Part shown: in pieces, positions 25,515-37,738 of the stretch | How the letters are laid out: each line of letters begins with the position of its first letter | Numbering within the stretch: position 1 is the first letter of the stretch | DNA from: Saprospiraceae bacterium | GTDB taxonomy: Bacteria; Bacteroidota; Bacteroidia; Chitinophagales; Saprospiraceae | Direction: 5' to 3' | DNA: 64,000 nucleotides | Assembly: GCA_020848695.1 (NCBI GenBank) | Contig: JADLHT010000017.1 | Location: 62,001-126,000, forward strand | The notes under the pieces: model-generated | What the model was told of the DNA's origin: nothing | The model's database searches: none | What the model saw: only the letters and a program-made list of their open reading frames with translations | Position numbers and translations under genes: made by a program

Positions 25515-28500
25515 ATGGCTGTCAGTATTGCGAATAAGAGTAACAACGAAAGACATACGTTTTCTAAAGCACCTTTGAGGGCTGCCTATCCGGATTTTCT
25601 AGAAATTCAATTAAAATCTTTTGTTGAATTTTTTCAATTGGAAACCACTCCTGATAAAAGAGCAAATGAAGGACTTTTCAAAGTTTTTAAGGAAAACTTT
25701 CCTATCACTGATGCCAGAAATATTTTCTTGTTGGAGTTTTTAGATTACTATGTTGATCCTCCAAGATATTCCATCGATGAATGTGTTCAAAGAGGATTGA
25801 CTTATAGTGTGCCGTTAAAAGCTCGTCTTCGTCTTTCCTGTAATGATGAGGAACACGTTGATTTTAAAACTATCGAACAAGACGTGTTTTTAGGAAATGT
25901 TCCTTATATGACTCCAAAGGGAACATTTGTAATCAATGGTGCTGAACGGGTTGTTGTGTCTCAGTTGCATCGATCTCCGGGTGTATTTTTTAGTCAATCT
26001 TATCACCCGAACGGAACAAAGATTTTTTCAGCAAGAGTGATACCCTTTAAAGGAGCATGGATGGAATTTGCAACTGACATCAATATGGTCATGTATGCAT
26101 ACATAGACAGAAAGAAAAAATTTCCGGTAACAACCTTATTACGAGCAATCGGATTTAGTTCCGATAAAGATATACTAAACCTATTTAACCTCTCAGAAGA
26201 GATAAAAGCTAGCGCTAAGGAATTAAATAAAGCTATTGGTAGAAAATTGGCAGCTAGAGTTTTAAAGAGATGGACAGAAGATTTTGTAGATGAAGACACA
26301 GGTGAATTGATTACTCTCGAAAGAAATGAAATTATCCTTGAGCGGGATTCAATTCTTGACGAAGAAAATATTCAACTTATTTTAACCAATAAAGTCGATA
26401 CAGTCATTCTTCAAAAAGAAGATATTGAGGAAGATTATTCTATTATTTATAACACACTTCAGAAAGATCCTTCTTCTTCAGAAGCAGAGGCAGTTACACA
26501 TATTTATCGTCAGTTAAGAGGCTCAGATCCTCCGGATGAAGAAACAGCAAGAGGAATTATTGATAAATTATTTTTCTCTGATAAAAGATATAATCTTGGT
26601 GATGTTGGTCGCTACAAGATTAATAACAAACTCGGGAAAGGAATACCAGATTCAACTCTTGTTCTAACCAAGGATGATATTATTGCTATTGTAACCTATT
26701 TGGTTTCACTTATTAACCAAAGAGCTGAACTCGATGATATTGATCATCTTTCAAACAGAAGAGTCAGGACAGTAGGCGAACAATTGTATGCTCAGTTTGG
26801 AGTTGGTCTGGCAAGAATGGCCAGAACAATTCGCGAGCGAATGAATGTAAGAGATAATGAGGTATTTACACCGGTAGATCTTATAAATGCACGAACACTT
26901 TCATCGGTAATAAATTCATTTTTCGGAACCAGTCAATTGTCTCAGTTTTTGGATCAGACAAATCCGCTTTCAGAGATAACGCATAAGAGAAGAATTTCTG
27001 CATTGGGTCCTGGCGGTCTTTCACGAGAAAGAGCCGGATTCGAAGTTAGAGACGTGCATTATTCGCATTACGGACGTTTGTGTACGATTGAAACTCCTGA
27101 AGGTCCTAACATTGGATTAATTTCTACACTTTGCGTTCATGCAAAAGTTAATACTATGGGGTTTCTTGAAACTCCATATTGGCTGGTCAATAAAGGCAAA
27201 GTTGATATTAACAGTGGAATTAAATTTTTATCTGCAGAGGAAGAAGATTATGCAAAAATTGCCCAAGCTAACGTTGCAGTTTCGAAGAAAGGGGATTTTG
27301 AATCCGATAAAATAAAAGGACGAGAACACGGAGAATTCCCACTTTTTGAACCTAATGATCTAGATTATATGGACGTAGCTCCGAATCAGATTGTTGGTGT
27401 ATCTGCATCCTTAATACCATTTTTAGAGAATGATGATGCGAATAGAGCCTTGATGGGTTCTAACATGCAAAGGCAAGCAGTACCACTAATTAGACCTCAG
27501 GCTCCGATTGTAGGAACCGGACTTGAAGGAAAAGTTGCATTGGATTCAAGAATGTTGATCAATGCCGAAGGTGAAGGTGTCGTGAAGTTTGTTGATGCTA
27601 ACAAAATTGTTATCTCTTATGATAGAACTCCTGAAGAACAATTAGTGTCATTTGAAGATAATATCAAGGAGTATTCATTGACCAAATTCGCTAGAACGAA
27701 CCAGGGTACCTGTATCAATCTGAAACCTATTGTTAAAAAAGGTGATAGAGTAAGTAAAGAAACCATTTTATGTGAAGGTTATGCGACTCAAAATGGTGAA
27801 TTGGCATTAGGTACAAATCTGCAGGTTGCGTTTATGCCTTGGAAAGGTTATAACTTTGAAGATGCAATTGTAATCTCAGAAAGAGTTATTCAAGAAGATA
27901 TTTTTACTTCCATCCATATTGAAAATTTTGAACTGGAAGTAAGGGATACTAAACTGGGAGAAGAGGAATTGACAAATGATATTCCTAACGTAAGTGAAGA
28001 AGCTACCAAAGACCTTGATGAAAATGGAATCATTAGAATTGGAGCAAATGTCGCAGAAGGTGATATCCTGATTGGTAAAATAACACCAAAAGGCGAGACA
28101 GATCCTACACCGGAAGAAAAATTATTGCGCGCAATTTTTGGTGATAAGGCAGGTGATGTTAAAGATGCCTCACTGAAAGTACCACCATCAATTGAAGGAG
28201 TAGTCATTGACAAACAACTTTATGCGCGAGCCAAGAAGGATAAGTTTCAGAAAGTTCAGGAGAAGGATCTTTTGCAAAGGTTGGACGACAAACATAATGT
28301 AGCGTTAAATGAATTAAAGACGATTCTTATTGATAAATTATTAAAGATTCTTAAGGATCTGACTTCTAATGGTGTTAAAAGTATTTATGGTGAAGACTTA
28401 ATCCCGAAAGGATCAAAGTATACCAATGCCGTGCTTAAAAAAGTAGACTTTTCAAAAGTCGATTATTCAAATTGGGTTAAAGACGGAGAGAAGAATGAAT

Positions 28501-29336
28501 TGGTTGCAAAGTTGGTTCACAATTTCAATATTAAAGCCAATGAAGAAATTGGGAAGTACAAAAGAGAAAAGTTTAATATAAGTATTGGGGATGAACTGCC
28601 ATCAGGTGTATTAAAACTTGCAAAGGTATATATAGCAACTAAAAGAAAACTGAAAGTCGGTGATAAACTTGCTGGTCGTCACGGTAACAAAGGGATTGTT
28701 TCGAGAATTGTAAGAGTTGAAGATATGCCGTTTATGGAAGACGGATCACCCGTTGATATTGTTTTGAATCCATTAGGTGTACCTTCCAGGATGAATTTAG
28801 GTCAAATTTTTGAAACGGTCTTGGGTTGGTCAGGTAAAAAATTAGGAATTACTTATGCAACACCGATTTTTGATGGAGCAACAATTCATGATATTGAATC
28901 TCAAATTGAAAAAGCAAGTCTTCCGTCTTTAGGTCAGACTTATTTGTATGATGGTGGTACAGGTGATCGTTTTCATCAGCAAGCTACAGTAGGAGTTATT
29001 TATATGCTTAAGTTGTCCCATATGGTCGATGATAAAATGCATGCGAGATCAATAGGTCCTTATTCATTAATTACTCAGCAACCACTTGGTGGTAAAGCTC
29101 AATTCGGAGGTCAACGTTTTGGAGAGATGGAGGTTTGGGCTTTAGAAGCATTTGGAGCTTCCAATATATTAAGAGAATTATTGACTTTGAAATCAGATGA
29201 TATCATTGGAAGAGCAAAAGCATACGAAGCGATAGTAAAAGGAGAAAATTTACCTGAACCTAATATTCCTGAATCATTCAATGTATTGATCCATGAATTG
29301 AGAGGATTGGTGTTGGATGTAAAATTTGAAAAATAA
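25515..29336 (+). CDS. rpoB: DNA-directed RNA polymerase subunit beta
   Basis: RpoB forms the upper jaw and much of the active-site wall of RNA polymerase. The 1273-residue product has the expected order of blocks: the protrusion and lobe, the rifampicin region [47 protein letters not shown], then [34 protein letters not shown], the [12 protein letters not shown] switch region and the C-terminal clamp [19 protein letters not shown]. Rifampicin-contact residues look wild-type on reading. Length fits Bacteroidota RpoB (about 1270). Confidence 0.98.
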   Translation: MAVSIANKSNNERHTFSKAPLRAAYPDFLEIQLKSFVEFFQLETTPDKRANEGLFKVFKENFPITDARNIFLLEFLDYYVDPPRYSIDECVQRGLTYSVPLKARLRLSCNDEEHVDFKTIEQDVFLGNVPYMTPKGTFVINGAERVVVSQLHRSPGVFFSQSYHPNGTKIFSARVIPFKGAWMEFATDINMVMYAYIDRKKKFPVTTLLRAIGFSSDKDILNLFNLSEEIKASAKELNKAIGRKLAARVLKRWTEDFVDEDTGELITLERNEIILERDSILDEENIQLILTNKVDTVILQKEDIEEDYSIIYNTLQKDPSSSEAEAVTHIYRQLRGSDPPDEETARGIIDKLFFSDKRYNLGDVGRYKINNKLGKGIPDSTLVLTKDDIIAIVTYLVSLINQRAELDDIDHLSNRRVRTVGEQLYAQFGVGLARMARTIRERMNVRDNEVFTPVDLINARTLSSVINSFFGTSQLSQFLDQTNPLSEITHKRRISALGPGGLSRERAGFEVRDVHYSHYGRLCTIETPEGPNIGLISTLCVHAKVNTMGFLETPYWLVNKGKVDINSGIKFLSAEEEDYAKIAQANVAVSKKGDFESDKIKGREHGEFPLFEPNDLDYMDVAPNQIVGVSASLIPFLENDDANRALMGSNMQRQAVPLIRPQAPIVGTGLEGKVALDSRMLINAEGEGVVKFVDANKIVISYDRTPEEQLVSFEDNIKEYSLTKFARTNQGTCINLKPIVKKGDRVSKETILCEGYATQNGELALGTNLQVAFMPWKGYNFEDAIVISERVIQEDIFTSIHIENFELEVRDTKLGEEELTNDIPNVSEEATKDLDENGIIRIGANVAEGDILIGKITPKGETDPTPEEKLLRAIFGDKAGDVKDASLKVPPSIEGVVIDKQLYARAKKDKFQKVQEKDLLQRLDDKHNVALNELKTILIDKLLKILKDLTSNGVKSIYGEDLIPKGSKYTNAVLKKVDFSKVDYSNWVKDGEKNELVAKLVHNFNIKANEEIGKYKREKFNISIGDELPSGVLKLAKVYIATKRKLKVGDKLAGRHGNKGIVSRIVRVEDMPFMEDGSPVDIVLNPLGVPSRMNLGQIFETVLGWSGKKLGITYATPIFDGATIHDIESQIEKASLPSLGQTYLYDGGTGDRFHQQATVGVIYMLKLSHMVDDKMHARSIGPYSLITQQPLGGKAQFGGQRFGEMEVWALEAFGASNILRELLTLKSDDIIGRAKAYEAIVKGENLPEPNIPESFNVLIHELRGLVLDVKFEK

Positions 29337-29363
29337 TTCAAACTATTTAATTAACTCAGAAGC

Positions 29364-32300
29364 ATGTCACTAAAAAATAAAACTTTCAAACAAGATCAGG
29401 ACTTTAATAAAATAACAATCAGTCTTTCATCTCCGGATGAAGTATTGGAAAGATCATTTGGCGAAATATTAAAACCTGAGACAATTAACTACCGTTCATA
29501 CAAACCTGAACGTGATGGACTTTTTTGCGAAAGAATTTTTGGTCCTGTAAAGGATTATGAATGTTATTGCGGAAAATACAAAAGGATTCGATATAAGGGC
29601 ATTATCTGCGACCGTTGTGGTGTTGAAGTTACAGAAAAAAAGGTCAGAAGAGAAAGAATGGGGCATATTAAGCTTGTTGTACCTGTAGTTCATATCTGGT
29701 TTTTTAAATCTTTACCAAATAAAATAGGTTATCTTCTAGGGCTTTCATCTAAAAAATTAGAGACTATCATTTATTATGAAAGATTTGTTGTAATAAATCC
29801 TGGAATTGCAGAAGCTCAAGGAAGGGCAGTACTTGATTTATTGACTGAGGAAGAATATTTTGACGTTCTGGAATCTCTGCCAAAAGAGAATCAGATGCTG
29901 GATGATAAGGATCCAAATAAGTTCGTTGCAAAAATGGGAGCCGAAGCCATATTTGATTTGCTTCAAAGGATTAATCTGGACAATGTGTCATATGAGCTAA
30001 GACATCAAGCATCCAATGAATCGTCACAACAAAGGAAATCAGAAGCATTAAAGAGATTAAGAGTAGTAGAAGCTTTTCGTGAAGGATTAAACAATAAAAA
30101 CCATAGACCGGAATGGATGATTATACAATATCTACCGGTTATTCCACCTGATCTAAGACCTTTAGTTCCATTGGATGGAGGTCGTTTTGCAAGTTCTGAT
30201 TTGAATGATTTATATCGAAGAGTTATTATTAGAAATAATCGCTTGAAGAGACTTTTAGAAATAAAAGCTCCGGAAGTAATCCTGCGAAATGAAAAACGGA
30301 TGTTGCAAGAATCTGTTGATTCATTGTTTGATAACTCAAGAAAGTCAAATGCAGTTAAAGCAGAAGGTGGTAGGGCGCTAAAATCTTTAAGTGATATTCT
30401 TAAAGGAAAACAAGGCCGATTCCGTCAGAACTTATTGGGTAAAAGAGTTGATTATAGCGGTCGATCTGTTATCGTTGTTGGACCAACATTGAAATTACAT
30501 GAATGTGGAATTCCTAAGGCTATGGCTGCAGAATTGTTTAAGCCATTCATTATTCGCAAATTGATTGAGAGGGGAGTTGTTAAGACGGTAAAGTCAGCAA
30601 AAAAATTAGTTGACAGAAAGGAAAGTATTGTTTGGGATATTCTGGAAAATATATTAAAAGGTCATCCTGTTCTTCTGAATAGAGCACCAACGCTACACAG
30701 ACTTTCCATACAGGCATTTCAACCAACTCTTGTAGAAGGAAAAGCAATTCAGTTGCACCCACTGGTGTGTGGTGCATTCAACGCGGACTTTGATGGTGAC
30801 CAGATGGCAGTTCACGTGCCTTTGAGTAATGCTTCAATTCTTGAAGCACAATTACTCATGTTGTCTCCACACAATATGTTGAATCCTCAGGATGGATCTC
30901 CGGTTACCTTGCCTTCACAAGACATGGTACTTGGACTTTATTATCTCACAAAAGAAAAGATAAACGAAAAGAAGGATAAGGTCCCAACATTTTATGGATC
31001 AGAAGAAGTTATTATTGCTTATAATGAAAAGAGATTGGAACTTCACGATGCAATTCAATTGCTTGCTCGTGTAGAGAACGAAGATCGAACGATCTCTAAT
31101 AATCTAGTAAAAACAACTGTTGGAAGAGTTATTTTTAATGAAGCGGTACCGGATAGTGTTCCTTTCATTAATGAATTAATGACCAAGAAAAATCTTAAAA
31201 CAATTATTGGAGATATTATTCAAAGAACCAATTTTGCAGTAACTGCGAAGTTCTTGGATGATATCAAAGAATTAGGATTCCATAACGCATTCAAAGCAGG
31301 ATTGTCATTCAATCTTGGAGACCTGATTACTCCTTCCATCAAAGCAAAAACTTTGGTTGATGCACAAAAAGAAGTTGATGAAATTTGGGATAGCTACAAC
31401 AATGGATTGATCACCAATAATGAACGATATAATCAGATCATCGACCGATGGACTTATGCCGATAATCGTATTACTGACAATCTTATGAAAGAATTAGCCT
31501 TGCATAAGGGTGGATTTAATTCAGTTTATATGATGCTACATTCAGGGGCAAGAGGATCTAAGCAACAGATCAAGCAGCTATGTGGATTAAGAGGATTAAT
31601 GGCAAAACCAAGAAAATCAGGGGACACAGGTTCAGCGATTATTGAGAATCCAATCTTATCTAATTTTCAGGATGGCTTGTCAGTATTGGAATATTTTATT
31701 TCAACACACGGAGCTCGTAAAGGTCTTGCCGATACGGCATTAAAAACTGCTGATGCTGGATATTTAACGAGAAGATTGGTTGACGTATCACAGGATGTAG
31801 TTATTACTGAAGTCGATTGTAATACTTTAAGAGGAATTGATACTTCAGCACTAATTGATAATGACAAGGTTATTGAAAATTTGTCATCGAGGATACAAGG
31901 AAGATTTACACTACACAATATTATCAATCCAAAAACTGATGAGGTAATTCTAAATGCGGGTGATTATATTGACGAATTGAGCTCTATTCGAATTGAGAAA
32001 TTAGGTGTTGAAATGGTAACCATTCGTTCAGTACTTACTTGTGAAGCGATAAAAGGAGTCTGTGCTAAATGTTATGGTAAAAATATGGCGACCGGTAGAA
32101 TTGCTGAAAATGGGGACGCTGTCGGTATTATTTCAGCACAAAGTATAGGTGAACCAGGAACTCAGTTAACTTTACGTACATTTCACGTTGGTGGGGTTGC
32201 TGCAGTATCTAAAGCTGAATCTGAAATGATTGCTAAACATGATGGCACCATCGAGTTTGATGGAATTAAAACAACAGAAACAATTGATGAAGGGAAAAAG

Positions 32301-33623
32301 CAAATCATCGTTCTTTCACGTTCAGGAGAAATAAAAATAAATGATTCAGAAACGAAGAAAATGCTAACCAGTGCACACGTTCCTTACGGCTCTATATTGA
32401 GTGTGAAAGATGGACAAAAAGTATCGAAAGGCGATATGATGTGTAACTGGGATCCGTTTAATGCATTGATTATTTCTGAATTTTCAGGAATAGTTAAATT
32501 TGATTCTATCGAAGAAGGTGTTACTTTTAGAATGGAAAGAGATGATCAAACCGGTTATTCTGAAAAAATCATTATTGAATCGAAAAACAAGAAAAAGTTA
32601 CCTGTAATTTCTATATTGAGCGCGTCCGGAGAAGAATTAAAAAATTATTCTTTGCCGGTAGGAGCATATATAACAATTGATGATAACAGCGAAATAATCG
32701 CCGGTCAGAAAATTGGAAAGATCCCGCGTAATGTTAGTAAGGTATCGGATATTACCGGTGGTCTTCCTCGTGTTACTGAATTGTTTGAAGCACGAAATCC
32801 GTCGAATCCGGCTACGGTTTCAGAGATCGACGGTATAGTGATATATGGTAAAATTAAACGAGGTAATCGTGAGATTTTTGTTGAAGATGAAAGAACTCAA
32901 CAAAGAAGGAAGTATTTAATTGGGCTGTCTAAACATATTCTCGTTCAGGAAGGAGATTTTGTTAGAGCAGGAACTCCACTATCTGATGGAAATATTGCAC
33001 CTCGAGATATTTTACAAATTAAAGGATTATTTGCGGTGCAATCGCATTTGGTAAATGGCGTACAGGAAGTTTATCGCTCTCAAGGTATAAATATAAATGA
33101 TAAACATATTGAGGTTATCGTAAGGCAGATGATGCGCTGGGTACAAATTGAAGATCCGGGAGATACAACAATGCTGGAAGGTGAACCCGTAGATAAATTT
33201 TCATTTGGAGACGAAAATGACAGAATATTCGATAGAAAAGTTGTGACGGAAAATGGGGATTCTGATAAGTTGAAAAAGGGTCAGGTTGTATCCATAAGAC
33301 AGCTGCGTGAAGAAAATTCATATTTGAAAAGAAATGATAAGAAGATGGTTGAAGTACGAGATGCTTTACCGGCTACTTCCAGTCCTCTCTTGTTGGGAAT
33401 AACAAGAGCTTCTTTAGGAACAAGCAGTTGGATTTCTGCAGCATCATTCCAGGAGACAACGAAAGTATTAAGCTCTGCAGCTATTGCAGCTAAATCTGAT
33501 GACCTTTCCGGACTTAAGGAAAATGTAATTATTGGAAAGAGAATTCCTGCAGGTACAGGTCAGAAAAACTTCCAGAACTTATTGGTGAAGTATAATGCCG
33601 AAAATGTGATAGCAGAGCAATAG
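29364..33623 (+). CDS. rpoC: DNA-directed RNA polymerase subunit beta'
   Basis: RpoC supplies the catalytic Mg site and the clamp. The 1419-residue product shows the zinc-ribbon Cys67/69/82/85 near the N-terminus (CYCG...ICDRCGVEV), the lid and rudder region, and the absolutely conserved NADFDGDQM with Asp475, Asp477 and Asp479. It also has the bridge-helix/trigger-loop region (RPRKSG-type [14 protein letters not shown] and [16 protein letters not shown]), and a second zinc site [13 protein letters not shown]. It follows rpoB by 27 bases. No clear rho-independent terminator was found in the AT-rich stretch after the stop. Confidence 0.98.
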   Translation: MSLKNKTFKQDQDFNKITISLSSPDEVLERSFGEILKPETINYRSYKPERDGLFCERIFGPVKDYECYCGKYKRIRYKGIICDRCGVEVTEKKVRRERMGHIKLVVPVVHIWFFKSLPNKIGYLLGLSSKKLETIIYYERFVVINPGIAEAQGRAVLDLLTEEEYFDVLESLPKENQMLDDKDPNKFVAKMGAEAIFDLLQRINLDNVSYELRHQASNESSQQRKSEALKRLRVVEAFREGLNNKNHRPEWMIIQYLPVIPPDLRPLVPLDGGRFASSDLNDLYRRVIIRNNRLKRLLEIKAPEVILRNEKRMLQESVDSLFDNSRKSNAVKAEGGRALKSLSDILKGKQGRFRQNLLGKRVDYSGRSVIVVGPTLKLHECGIPKAMAAELFKPFIIRKLIERGVVKTVKSAKKLVDRKESIVWDILENILKGHPVLLNRAPTLHRLSIQAFQPTLVEGKAIQLHPLVCGAFNADFDGDQMAVHVPLSNASILEAQLLMLSPHNMLNPQDGSPVTLPSQDMVLGLYYLTKEKINEKKDKVPTFYGSEEVIIAYNEKRLELHDAIQLLARVENEDRTISNNLVKTTVGRVIFNEAVPDSVPFINELMTKKNLKTIIGDIIQRTNFAVTAKFLDDIKELGFHNAFKAGLSFNLGDLITPSIKAKTLVDAQKEVDEIWDSYNNGLITNNERYNQIIDRWTYADNRITDNLMKELALHKGGFNSVYMMLHSGARGSKQQIKQLCGLRGLMAKPRKSGDTGSAIIENPILSNFQDGLSVLEYFISTHGARKGLADTALKTADAGYLTRRLVDVSQDVVITEVDCNTLRGIDTSALIDNDKVIENLSSRIQGRFTLHNIINPKTDEVILNAGDYIDELSSIRIEKLGVEMVTIRSVLTCEAIKGVCAKCYGKNMATGRIAENGDAVGIISAQSIGEPGTQLTLRTFHVGGVAAVSKAESEMIAKHDGTIEFDGIKTTETIDEGKKQIIVLSRSGEIKINDSETKKMLTSAHVPYGSILSVKDGQKVSKGDMMCNWDPFNALIISEFSGIVKFDSIEEGVTFRMERDDQTGYSEKIIIESKNKKKLPVISILSASGEELKNYSLPVGAYITIDDNSEIIAGQKIGKIPRNVSKVSDITGGLPRVTELFEARNPSNPATVSEIDGIVIYGKIKRGNREIFVEDERTQQRRKYLIGLSKHILVQEGDFVRAGTPLSDGNIAPRDILQIKGLFAVQSHLVNGVQEVYRSQGININDKHIEVIVRQMMRWVQIEDPGDTTMLEGEPVDKFSFGDENDRIFDRKVVTENGDSDKLKKGQVVSIRQLREENSYLKRNDKKMVEVRDALPATSSPLLLGITRASLGTSSWISAASFQETTKVLSSAAIAAKSDDLSGLKENVIIGKRIPAGTGQKNFQNLLVKYNAENVIAEQ

Positions 33624-33713
33624 TCAAATCCATTCGATATTATAATTTGAACGATCTGAATAATCTTCTATCTTTAATGTTTAAATTAGCAATTTTTCTA
33701 TCTATTGTTAAAT

Positions 33714-33738
33714 AATAGTTAATAGTTAATAGTTAATA
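33714..33738 (+). repeat. Short tandem repeat, 3.6 copies of AATAGTT
   Basis: The seven-base unit AATAGTT is repeated perfectly three times and then AATA follows, about 40 bases before the ATG at 33778. Such a repeat between the rpoC stop and the next gene may vary in copy number and could affect promoter spacing, but no -33/-7 pair could be fixed around it. Confidence 0.7.
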
Positions 33739-33777
33739 TAATTTACAATATTTGTTCTTAATGAACTTTTAAGTCAA

Positions 33778-34374
33778 ATGAAGAATAAGTTATTGTTATT
33801 GTTATTTGTACCCCTTTTTATTTTAACAAGTAGCGGAAAGTGTAAGAAGAATAGTCCAGAAAATCCTAATAATTGGACGCGAACTTTTAGAGTTCGATTA
33901 TTTTTTTCAGATTACATTAGACACCCTGGATGGGATTTTCGATGTAGTCCCATTCAAGAATTATATTGTGCTAACACTGGTTCTGACCTAATGGGAAATA
34001 GTTCATGCTTATGGAGTGGTGGACCAGTCAATGTAAATTATTATATTGCAGTAGTGCAAAGGACAACTTGGTTTGGAACGATTGAAGTTTTGCAAAACGG
34101 CAAAACTCTTGGAGTAGTGAATCTTGCACAGCCAAATGGTAGAGTTCAATACGACGGACAAGCATTTTTGGGAAAAATTCCTAATGGAAATTGTACTTTA
34201 ATATTTACTTTTCTCGAACCTTGCTTTGGTACCTTGTGTGTGGATCAAAATCATCCTAGAATTCAATGGATGTATGCAATTGATATTACACAAGATTATG
34301 ATGGACATTCTAAAGATTTCTATTTACATGAAGGTGTTAATGGTCGTGTAAATACTGTTGGTCTTTGCTATTAA
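33778..34374 (+). CDS. Exported protein of unknown function
   Basis: I do not recognise a family. The 198-residue product has a hydrophobic leader (MKNKLLLLLFVPLFILTSSG) followed by Lys-Cys-Lys-Lys, so it is exported; Cys22 could be a lipidation site, although SGKC is a poor lipobox. The mature part has about ten Cys residues (for example FRCSPIQELYCANTG, SSCLWSGG, NCTLIF, PCFGTLCVDQ) and many aromatic residues, which suggests a disulfide-stabilised beta-rich fold. There is no T9SS tail. It is followed after 19 bases by a lipoprotein gene on the same strand, so the two probably form an operon. Confidence 0.75.
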   Translation: MKNKLLLLLFVPLFILTSSGKCKKNSPENPNNWTRTFRVRLFFSDYIRHPGWDFRCSPIQELYCANTGSDLMGNSSCLWSGGPVNVNYYIAVVQRTTWFGTIEVLQNGKTLGVVNLAQPNGRVQYDGQAFLGKIPNGNCTLIFTFLEPCFGTLCVDQNHPRIQWMYAIDITQDYDGHSKDFYLHEGVNGRVNTVGLCY

Positions 34375-34393
34375 TAATTAAAATGCATTTTAT

Positions 34394-35191
34394 ATGAAAA
34401 AACTAATTTGTTTAATACTTTTTTTCTTTACAGTTTTACTTAATAGTTGTTATAAATCAGAAAACAATTTAAATCTATTAAGAAAACTGACAGGAAGGTC
34501 TGCACTTACTGGCCTAGAAGGTGACCAAGCATTAATTGATAATTTTGAATTGTTTCTGGATAATTTTGATCCGGCTGATTCAGATGGTGATCTTGGCTTA
34601 GACTGTAATGGTGAATATATTAGCTTGAATGGCCAATCAAAGTTAATAAATCAAATAAGTATAAATTCTAACCAACATATTATAAATAATATTTCATCAC
34701 AGGCAAATATTCCATCTGGATTTACAAAAGGATTTCAGAATTCATATTTTGGATCAATATTGAATTTTGAACTAAGCAATCAAACCAGTCAATATAACAC
34801 ATCACTCTATATTCCAAATAATTTTTCAGTAATTAATCCCACATCTAACATTACTGCTGTCAGTAAAAGTACTGGTTTCAATATTGATTGGACTGTTGAT
34901 CCAAACCCATTAAATAATAAAGGAGTAGCGATTGAAATATTTTATAGTATCCAACAGGAAAAAATTTATAATTCAAATGTTACAGGTGAAAACATAGTTC
35001 GAACGTTTTTAGTACCTGACAATGGGCATTTCGTTGTTACACCACAAATTCTTATCAATTTTCCACCTTGCAATTCACTATTAATATCTGTTGCTAAGGG
35101 GAATTATACATCAGTATTATTATCTAATAGCAAAAATCTTCCAATATTCTATAAACAGAAATATCAAATTGGTTTAAAGCTTACCAATTAA
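34394..35191 (+). CDS. Lipoprotein of unknown function
   Basis: The 265-residue product has a clear lipoprotein signal: MKKLICLILFFFTVLLNSC with Cys19 at the lipobox LNSC. The mature chain is Asn/Ser-rich with a DPADSDGDLGLDCNGEY segment that could bind calcium, and a C-terminal beta-rich half. No family is recognised. It follows the exported Cys-rich protein at 33778 by 19 bases. The next gene is about 490 bases away on the opposite strand. Confidence 0.75.
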   Translation: MKKLICLILFFFTVLLNSCYKSENNLNLLRKLTGRSALTGLEGDQALIDNFELFLDNFDPADSDGDLGLDCNGEYISLNGQSKLINQISINSNQHIINNISSQANIPSGFTKGFQNSYFGSILNFELSNQTSQYNTSLYIPNNFSVINPTSNITAVSKSTGFNIDWTVDPNPLNNKGVAIEIFYSIQQEKIYNSNVTGENIVRTFLVPDNGHFVVTPQILINFPPCNSLLISVAKGNYTSVLLSNSKNLPIFYKQKYQIGLKLTN

Positions 35192-35631
35192 CCGTTCCTT
35201 TGATCGGATGGAAATTTTTATTATTTTAAGCTTCCACTTATTATTAATATTCAATTGTAACTTCTCTAACCATTCGTGCTCATTCTTGGCCATTTGCTTA
35301 TAAGGTATAGCCATTTGTGTTAATAAAATGAGACTTTTCAACGAGTCAGAAAACTTGACGTGCCTGATAATATTGCTTTTTTTATACTTGTTTTCCTATA
35401 GTCCAAGCCTAAACCCAACCTAAAAATATGCTTGTATTTGTAACAAAAGTTTACAAACAAGTACTTCAAAAGCTGGGAAGAAATAAGTGAATTCTTTACA
35501 GTTGAAATCAAACAACTATCTCTAGAAAAAGTAAAATCAATATGCGCTTATCATTACCTTTCTTTAGACTCTTATTGGTCTGTTTAATATTTCGCACACG
35601 TATTTGGGTCGAGAGATTCATACTAAAAAGA
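35192..35631. other. Intergenic region with one open stretch on the minus strand
   Basis: This gap of about 490 bases up to the next gene holds no recognisable gene. On the minus strand the frame ending at 35174 (inside the tail of the lipoprotein gene) is free of stops back to 35395. An ATG at 35314 would give 46 residues (MAIPYKQMAKNEHEWLEKLQ and a basic tail). It may be a gene remnant or chance; I found no family or promoter. Confidence 0.35.
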
Positions 35632-35656
35632 AAGCCCCGAAGTGACTTCGGGGCTT
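35632..35656 (-). terminator. Strong bidirectional rho-independent terminator
   Basis: AAGCCCCGAAG, loop TGA, CTTCGGGGCTT form an 11-bp GC-rich stem. The right side runs into C and T7 on the plus strand; on the minus strand the stem is followed by TCTTTTTAG. It lies 26 bases past the stop of the SPOR-domain gene and most likely ends that transcript. Confidence 0.9.
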
Positions 35657-35681
35657 CTTTTTTATGTTGTAAAGTTGAGAT

Positions 35682-37580
35682 TTAATTTTGTCTGTAAAGT
35701 CTACCGTTTTCTTCCATCACGATATAAGCTTCTTTGAATCCGCGAGCTTTAACTTTGTCCAATACACTAATTGCATCTTGTGAAGTTTTAAAAGATCCAA
35801 TTACAATAATGGTCCATCCATTCTTTGTCCAATGTTCAATTTTTCCAAGATCTGCAATTTTGGAACTATCAAACCAATCAGGTGCCTTAAATTCAGATAC
35901 CCTGATTTTTAACTTGCCTTCTTCATTTTCTACTACAAGAGGCTGTGCAAGATCACCAGAAGCTTTATGCACAAGAACACATCGATCATCTGAAGGAATG
36001 TCAGCTACTACAAATACATCTTTAAAACCATTCTTTTTTAAAGTTTTTAAAAGTTTTAAAGCTTCATTTAAACTACTGTATCCTCCAATACGGATTTTGG
36101 TAACATTTCCTTCTGTACTCTTATATACATTTCCATATTTTGTATAATTCTTTAATCGGGTCTCTGCTCCGCTGTTATAATTTGTAATAGCAGCAATTTG
36201 AACAAAATACAGTTTGGTTGCTTGCACTTCTTTTGGTAAAAAACCTATAGCAGGGTCATCAACACTCTGTATTACATCTTTACTTTCAATAGGGGTAATA
36301 GCGTCCCCTGTAAATACTGATTTTATCGATATTTCATCATTGGATATCGCGCCAATGGTAGGAATATTTGATTTTAGAATAAGTTTAGAAGTCTTGAAAA
36401 CTCCTTCATTGATTTCGCTGCCTTCTCGGTTAGAATTAAAATATCCGTCATTTTCCTTGTCTAGGATAAAGTTATAGTCATCCCGTGTTGAGTTAACACA
36501 AGGTCCTATGTTTTCAACATTGGTCCAGGCAATTCCATGTAAACTTGTTCTAAAAACATCAAAACCACCAAATCCTTGATGCCAGTCGGAAGAATAAAAT
36601 AAATCGCCTGCTTTGAAGAAAGGAGAAATTTCATTACCCGGTGAATTTATCAGTGCTCCCAGGTTAACCGGCTCTGACCATGAATTATTTACCTTATAAC
36701 TTGCGTAAATGTCATATTCACCATAACCACCTGCCTTGTTTGAACTAAAATACAAAATGTTTCCCTCTTCGTTTAAGGCAGGACTACATACTGAATATGA
36801 AGCGTTATTGTATGGAAATGCTCGTACATTTAACCACTGGCCACTTCCATCAATATCTGCAAAGTAAATTTCCTGTTTTAATTGGTTTGATTGAGAGTTC
36901 TCATTGATAAATGTTTTTTCTGAAAAAGCAACTAAGTTTCCTTCAGAATTATAAGAAATATTGGCATTCTCTAAAGTAGAATTTTGTAGAAGACTTTGGA
37001 GAGATTGACTGCTTGTTATGTTTATTGGTGATAAATTGGGGATTGTCGGTTGGTTTGGAATGGCCTCTTTTTTTGAAATATTATTGGATTCAGTCTCTTG
37101 TGCAATCTGCTCATTGTAACGTATGGAAATATCTTGCGGCTTTTTAACAGATTCCAATTCACAGTTTCTTGGGCTTTGAAGTTGTTTCTGCGCAAAATCA
37201 CAAGAATTGGCAAAATACTGACCCATTTCTGGATTATATTTAGCATATCTTAAATAAAGAATTTTGGCGTTGGCGAAATCGGCTTCTGCACGAAGGAGTT
37301 CTGCATGTTCAAACAAAAGTTCAGCGCCAGTGTTTGGCAATTTAGTTAAAGATGCATAAATCTGTAGTGACTCAATATTTCGGCCGTTCTTCTTTAAAAG
37401 TCTGGCATACTGCAATTGAAGATCACGATCTGCTGGATTTTTAACCAATGCTTTTTCGGTAATTAAAAGCTCTTTTTGGCTTTCTGAAAGTGCATTTTTT
37501 GGTGGAGTTGAGTTAGCTTGGGCTGATCCTAAGCTAACCACCAGTACGCTTAGTATAAAAGTAATGAGTTTAGTTGACAT
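35682..37580 (-). CDS. TPR, PD40 and SPOR domain envelope protein
   Basis: The 632-residue product has a signal peptide (residues 1-21), a TPR-like helical region (about 30-130: LVKNPADRDLQLQYARLLKKNGRNIESLQIYASLTKL...), and PD40-type propeller blades (about 220-400: NEEGNILYFSSNKAGGYGEYDIYAS, DLFYSSDWHQGFGGFDVFRTS). Two SPOR-like repeats follow, one at about 455-530 (YFVQIAAITNYNSGAETRL...) and one ending at the C-terminus (GWTIIVIGSFKTSQDAISVLDKVKARGFKEAYIVME). SPOR domains bind denuded peptidoglycan. The TPR-plus-PD40 part resembles envelope proteins of the PorE/OmpA-PD40 group linked to T9SS, but the OmpA domain is replaced by SPOR. A tie to T9SS is an inference. Confidence 0.8.
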   Translation of the reverse strand: MSTKLITFILSVLVVSLGSAQANSTPPKNALSESQKELLITEKALVKNPADRDLQLQYARLLKKNGRNIESLQIYASLTKLPNTGAELLFEHAELLRAEADFANAKILYLRYAKYNPEMGQYFANSCDFAQKQLQSPRNCELESVKKPQDISIRYNEQIAQETESNNISKKEAIPNQPTIPNLSPINITSSQSLQSLLQNSTLENANISYNSEGNLVAFSEKTFINENSQSNQLKQEIYFADIDGSGQWLNVRAFPYNNASYSVCSPALNEEGNILYFSSNKAGGYGEYDIYASYKVNNSWSEPVNLGALINSPGNEISPFFKAGDLFYSSDWHQGFGGFDVFRTSLHGIAWTNVENIGPCVNSTRDDYNFILDKENDGYFNSNREGSEINEGVFKTSKLILKSNIPTIGAISNDEISIKSVFTGDAITPIESKDVIQSVDDPAIGFLPKEVQATKLYFVQIAAITNYNSGAETRLKNYTKYGNVYKSTEGNVTKIRIGGYSSLNEALKLLKTLKKNGFKDVFVVADIPSDDRCVLVHKASGDLAQPLVVENEEGKLKIRVSEFKAPDWFDSSKIADLGKIEHWTKNGWTIIVIGSFKTSQDAISVLDKVKARGFKEAYIVMEENGRLYRQN

Positions 37581-37738
37581 ATAGTTTTGATTATTGACCT
37601 TAAAATTAAGCGCTAATATATAACATTTTTTTATACTATGATTATAAATTATATATTTTTTTAATATATCATAAATTTTAAAGCTTTGGTATAAATCTTG
37701 TTACTTTGCATAATAAACCGTATTTATCTCCTGTTCCA

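Noticed and set aside
33714..33738. AATAGTT repeat as a CRISPR array
   Set aside because: Units are seven bases long and directly adjacent, with no spacers and no cas genes nearby.
35540..35685. Short plus-strand frame beginning MRLSLPFF
   Set aside because: It runs straight through the strong terminator at 35632-35656, so it is unlikely to be translated.
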